A DNA stretch of 19,016 bases from Bordetella parapertussis (GTDB lineage: Bacteria; Pseudomonadota; Gammaproteobacteria; Burkholderiales; Burkholderiaceae_C). Positions 16,335-19,016 of this stretch are shown piece after piece. Where the stretch lies: the NCBI GenBank assembly GCA_945875935.1, contig CAMCNE010000042.1, positions 1 to 19,016 on the forward strand. Direction: 5' to 3'. Position 1 is the stretch's first letter; each line of letters opens with the position of its first letter. A program made the translations under genes and the position numbers. Below the pieces are notes generated by a model. That model worked only from the letters and a program-made list of their open reading frames with translations. It was not told the DNA's origin and ran no database searches.

Positions 16335-17258
16335 TCAGACCGCCGTCAGCCAGGCGGCGTACTTCGGGTTGCGTCCGTTCACGATATCGAAGAACGCGGC
16401 CTGTATTTTCTCGGTGATCGGCCCACGTGAGCCCTGACCGATCTCGAGGCGGTCGAGTTCACGGATCGGCGTCACTTCGGCGGCGGTGCCGGTGAAGAAG
16501 GCCTCGTCGCAGATGTAGATCTCATCGCGGGTGATGCGCTTTTCGACGATCTTCAGGCCCAGGTCGGCGCAAATGGCGAAGATGGTGTTGCGGGTGATGC
16601 CGTTGAGCGCACCAGCCGACAGGTCGGGCGTGTAGACCACACCCTTGTGGATGATGAACAGGTTCTCGCCAGCGCCTTCGCTCACAAAACCGGCCACATC
16701 GAGCAACAGTGCCTCGTCGTAACCATCGTCGGTGGCTTCCATGTTGGCGAGGATGGAGTTGGTGTAGTTGCTCACCGCCTTGGCCTGCGTCATCGAGATG
16801 TTGACGTGATGGCGCGTGTAGCTGCTGGTCTTCACGCGGATGCCGCGCTTCAGGCCCTCTTCACCCAGATACGCACCCCAAGTCCAGGCCGCCACCATCA
16901 GGTGGATGGTGTTGCCCTTGGGGCTGACGCCGAGCTTCTTGTCGCCGATCCACACCAGCGGGCGGATGTAGCCGCTGGCCAATTTGTTCTCGCGCACCAC
17001 CGTGCGCTGCGCCTCCATCACGGTGTCGAGATCGAAGGGGATCTTCATGCGCAAGATCTTGGCGCTGTTGAACAAGCGCTCGGTGTGCTCGCGCAACCGG
17101 AAGATCGCCGGGCCTTGCGCGGTGTCGTAAGCCCGCACACCTTCAAAGGCTCCGCAGCCGTAATGCAGCGTGTGCGACAGCACATGGATCTTGGCGTCGC
17201 GCCACTCCACGAGTTCGCCATCCATCCAGATCTTGCCGTCACGGTCGGACATCGACAT
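16335..17258 (-). CDS. ilvE: Branched-chain amino acid aminotransferase
   Basis: The protein has 307 residues, a fold-type IV PLP enzyme that interconverts Leu, Ile and Val with their 2-oxoacids using glutamate/2-oxoglutarate. It shows the class IV features GKIWMDGELV, HYGCGAFEGVRAY, the PLP lysine K160 in NISMTQAKAVSNY, EALLLDVAGFVSEGAGENLF and the late FFTGTAAEVTPI. GAGAG lies 6 bp before the ATG at 17258, favouring this over the second ATG at 17252. A TAAAAT -10-like hexamer sits at 17288-17293 on the minus strand. It leads a run of closely spaced genes down to 14064. Confidence 0.96.
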   Translation of the reverse strand: MSMSDRDGKIWMDGELVEWRDAKIHVLSHTLHYGCGAFEGVRAYDTAQGPAIFRLREHTERLFNSAKILRMKIPFDLDTVMEAQRTVVRENKLASGYIRPLVWIGDKKLGVSPKGNTIHLMVAAWTWGAYLGEEGLKRGIRVKTSSYTRHHVNISMTQAKAVSNYTNSILANMEATDDGYDEALLLDVAGFVSEGAGENLFIIHKGVVYTPDLSAGALNGITRNTIFAICADLGLKIVEKRITRDEIYICDEAFFTGTAAEVTPIRELDRLEIGQGSRGPITEKIQAAFFDIVNGRNPKYAAWLTAV

Positions 17259-17287
17259 GAAAGTCTCTCAATGCAAAAAGTTGGCGG

Positions 17288-17293
17288 ATTTTA
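17288..17293 (-). promoter_or_regulatory. -10-like element (TAAAAT) before ilvE
   Basis: TAAAAT on the minus strand matches the -10 consensus at 5 of 6 positions, 29 bp upstream of the ilvE ATG in the 65-bp radA-ilvE gap. The -35 at normal spacing is poor. It suggests ilvE and the genes below it can be transcribed apart from radA. Confidence 0.35.
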
Positions 17294-17323
17294 GGTGGGT
17301 GCCGCGATGCCGGGGCACTGTAT

Positions 17324-18694
17324 TCAGAGCCCGCGCACGACGTCGATGGCCTGCTCGATGCGTTCGACCGCATGGATGGTCAGGCCCTCGATCGGTTTTT
17401 TCGGGGCGTTGGCCTTGGGCACGACGGCAACGCAAAAGCCGAGCTTGGCGGCTTCTTTCAGGCGCTCCTGGCCGCGCGGCGCGGGGCGCACCTCACCGGC
17501 CAGGCCGACTTCGCCAAAGGCGATGAAGCCACGCGGCAGCGGCTTGCCGCGCAGGCTGCTTTGAATGGCCAGCATCACCGCCAGATCGGCGGCCGGCTCG
17601 GCAATGCGCACGCCGCCCACGGCGTTGACGAACACATCCTGGTCCGAGCACGCAATGCCGGCGTGGCGGTGCAGCACCGCCAGCATCATGGCCAGACGGT
17701 CGCGATCGAGACCCACGCTCAGGCGCCGCGGGCTGGGTCCGCCGCTGTCGACCAGCGCCTGGATTTCAACCAGCAACGGCCGCGTGCCTTCCAGCGTGAC
17801 CAGCACGCACGAGCCGGCCACCGGATCGCCGTGGGTCGACAGGAAGATCGCGCTCGGGTTGGCCACGCCCTTGAGGCCGCGCTCGGTCATGGCGAACACG
17901 CCGATCTCGTTGACGGCGCCAAAGCGGTTCTTGATGGCACGCACCAGCCTGAAACTGCTGTGCGTGTCGCCTTCAAAGTACAGCACGGTGTCCACGATGT
18001 GCTCGAGAACGCGCGGGCCGGCCAGCGCGCCTTCCTTGGTCACATGGCCGACCAGCACGATGGTGGTGCCGCTTGATTTGGCGATGCGGGTGAGCTGCGC
18101 CGCGCATTCGCGCACCTGCGCCACCGATCCTGGCGCCGAGGTGAGCGCGTCGCTGTAGACGGTCTGGATGGAATCAATCACGCACACCGCGGGCTGCTCG
18201 GCGGTGATGGTGGCGGCGATCTTTTCGAGCTGGATCTCGGCGATCACGCGCACCTGCGAGCCGCCGGTCGCCTCGCCCAACCCGAGGCGGCGCGAGCGCA
18301 GCGCCACTTGCGCGCCCGACTCCTCGCCGCTCACGTACAGCGTGCGCACGTTGCGCGACAGCGCGTCGAGCGCTTGCAGCAGCAGCGTCGACTTGCCGAT
18401 GCCCGGATCGCCACCGATCAGCACCACGCCGCCGGCCACGATGCCGCCGCCCAGCACACGGTCGAGCTCATCGATGCCGGTGGGTTGGCGGTCGACGTCC
18501 GAGGCTTCGATGTCGGCCAGCGTGGCCACCGGCAGCGCGCCGGCCAGCGCTTGGTAGCGGTGCTTGGGGCCGGCGGCTTCGGCGACCGATTCGACCAGGC
18601 TGTTCCAGGTGTCGCACGACGGGCATTTGCCCAGCCACTTGGGACTGGTGCCGCCGCATTCGGCGCAGGTGTAGATCGATTTGGGCTTGCTCAC
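17324..18694 (-). CDS. radA: DNA repair protein RadA (Sms)
   Basis: The protein has 456 residues from a GTG start at 18694. RadA is a RecA-related helicase-like ATPase that drives branch migration of recombination intermediates. Domains in order are a C4 zinc finger (C10, C13, C24, C27) and a RecA-like ATPase with Walker A GGDPGIGKS (94-102) and Walker B AVCVIDSIQ. They are followed by the RadA-specific KNRFG (255-259) and a Lon-protease-like C-terminal domain with GGVRIAEPAADLAVMLAI and GEVGLAGEVR. I chose GTG because the family starts a few residues before the zinc finger and no ATG lies nearby. The open frame continues to 18913, but that Arg/Ser-rich extension overlaps arfB. No clear ribosome site is seen. 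Confidence 0.95.
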   Translation of the reverse strand: MSKPKSIYTCAECGGTSPKWLGKCPSCDTWNSLVESVAEAAGPKHRYQALAGALPVATLADIEASDVDRQPTGIDELDRVLGGGIVAGGVVLIGGDPGIGKSTLLLQALDALSRNVRTLYVSGEESGAQVALRSRRLGLGEATGGSQVRVIAEIQLEKIAATITAEQPAVCVIDSIQTVYSDALTSAPGSVAQVRECAAQLTRIAKSSGTTIVLVGHVTKEGALAGPRVLEHIVDTVLYFEGDTHSSFRLVRAIKNRFGAVNEIGVFAMTERGLKGVANPSAIFLSTHGDPVAGSCVLVTLEGTRPLLVEIQALVDSGGPSPRRLSVGLDRDRLAMMLAVLHRHAGIACSDQDVFVNAVGGVRIAEPAADLAVMLAIQSSLRGKPLPRGFIAFGEVGLAGEVRPAPRGQERLKEAAKLGFCVAVVPKANAPKKPIEGLTIHAVERIEQAIDVVRGL

Positions 18695-18749
18695 CGGACG
18701 AATGTAGCGGTGGGATGCCGATGCGCCGCACCGCGAGTGGCGGTGGCGA

Positions 18750-19016
18750 TCATTCGCTGACCTTGCCGCGCGCGGCCTTGACCTGCGAGCGAATGCTCTT
18801 GCCCTCGAGTCGGCGCTGTTTCGAGCCGTAGGTGGGCTTCGTCGCCCGGCGTGCGCGCGGTGGCTCGGCCACGCTGTCGACCATGGCCTGCAGGCGCGCG
18901 AGCGCATCGGCACGGTTGGCGTCCTGGCTGCGCGAGGTCTGCGCCTTGATCACGACGACGCCCTCGTCGGTGATGCGCTGATCGCTGATGGCGAGCAGCC
19001 GCTGCTTCACGTCGTC
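18750..19016 (-). CDS. arfB: Alternative ribosome-rescue factor ArfB, C-terminal part (5' end outside window)
   Basis: About 88 residues of a C-terminus are present, reading in from the right edge; the GTG at 19010 is an internal Val codon. SDQRITDEGVVVIKAQ, RSQDANRADALARL and the basic tail KPTYGSKQRRLEGKSIRSQ identify ArfB/YaeJ. That tail enters the empty mRNA channel of a stalled ribosome while the N-terminal GGQ domain, outside this window, hydrolyses the peptidyl-tRNA. It ends 55 bp before radA on the same strand. Confidence 0.92.
   Translation of the reverse strand, partial: DDVKQRLLAISDQRITDEGVVVIKAQTSRSQDANRADALARLQAMVDSVAEPPRARRATKPTYGSKQRRLEGKSIRSQVKAARGKVSE

Noticed and set aside
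18695..18913. Upstream extension of radA to an earlier start
   Set aside because: The added residues are Arg/Ser-rich, overlap arfB in another frame, and the family begins just before the zinc finger.

Overview
The window is high-GC chromosomal DNA from a betaproteobacterium, most likely of the order Burkholderiales (Rubrivivax/Leptothrix/Ideonella-like). The evidence is the strong G/C bias at third codon positions, the protein repertoire (membrane-anchored cytochrome c5 with an Ala/Pro-rich tail, zf-CHCC protein beside ilvE, cyanase with a NrtA-type transporter) and house-keeping genes in ordinary order. I see no prophage, CRISPR array, toxin or intact insertion sequence. This is inference from protein character; no database search was possible.

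Layout. Positions 1-201 hold the C-terminal end of a lytic transglycosylase A (mltA). A large membrane protein fusing a transporter-like N-terminus to a spermidine-synthase-like domain follows (275-2296, +). It converges on an MgtC/DUF4010 membrane protein (2316-3569, -). Divergent from that is a UPF0149/YecA protein with a SEC-C zinc tail (3659-4417, +). A strong hairpin separates it from a four-gene minus-strand cyanate operon, read as substrate-binding protein, permease, ATPase, cyanase (8102 down to 4476). The operon has short or overlapping junctions and good ribosome sites. A 415-bp intergenic region with a perfect 12-bp palindrome separates it from a divergent metallophosphoesterase gene (8518-9300, +).

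The next 393 bp (9301-9693) hold no recognisable gene. A second UPF0149 paralogue without a SEC-C tail (9694-10419, -) is divergent from mmsA, a CoA-acylating methylmalonate-semialdehyde dehydrogenase (10529-12082, +). A lone N-formylglutamate amidohydrolase (12123-12929, -) follows. The region after it carries a hairpin resembling an IS200/IS605 end, then tRNA-Arg(CCG) on the minus strand (13199-13274). A membrane-anchored class I cytochrome c (13415-14008, +) ends at a perfect 10-bp-stem terminator shared with the convergent cluster.

The right-hand 5 kb is a minus-strand run: arfB (partial at the right edge), radA, ilvE, a zf-CHCC zinc protein, a SnoaL/NTF2-like protein, a YheT-type hydrolase and a conserved hypothetical. 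The last four junctions are tight, including one TGATG stop/start overlap, so at least ilvE-to-14064 is probably one operon.

Functionally the clearest unit is the cyanate operon: the ABC transporter imports cyanate (or nitrate/bicarbonate-like anions) and cyanase converts cyanate plus bicarbonate to ammonia and CO2, supplying nitrogen and detoxifying. mmsA (valine/inositol catabolism) and the formylglutamate hydrolase (histidine catabolism) are isolated catabolic genes. I did not find a convincingly new multi-gene system. The most worthwhile leads are the unusual N-terminus of the cyanate-binding protein, the operator-like palindrome upstream of it, the two diverged UPF0149 paralogues, the unexplained 9301-9693 gap and the IS605-like hairpin beside the tRNA.
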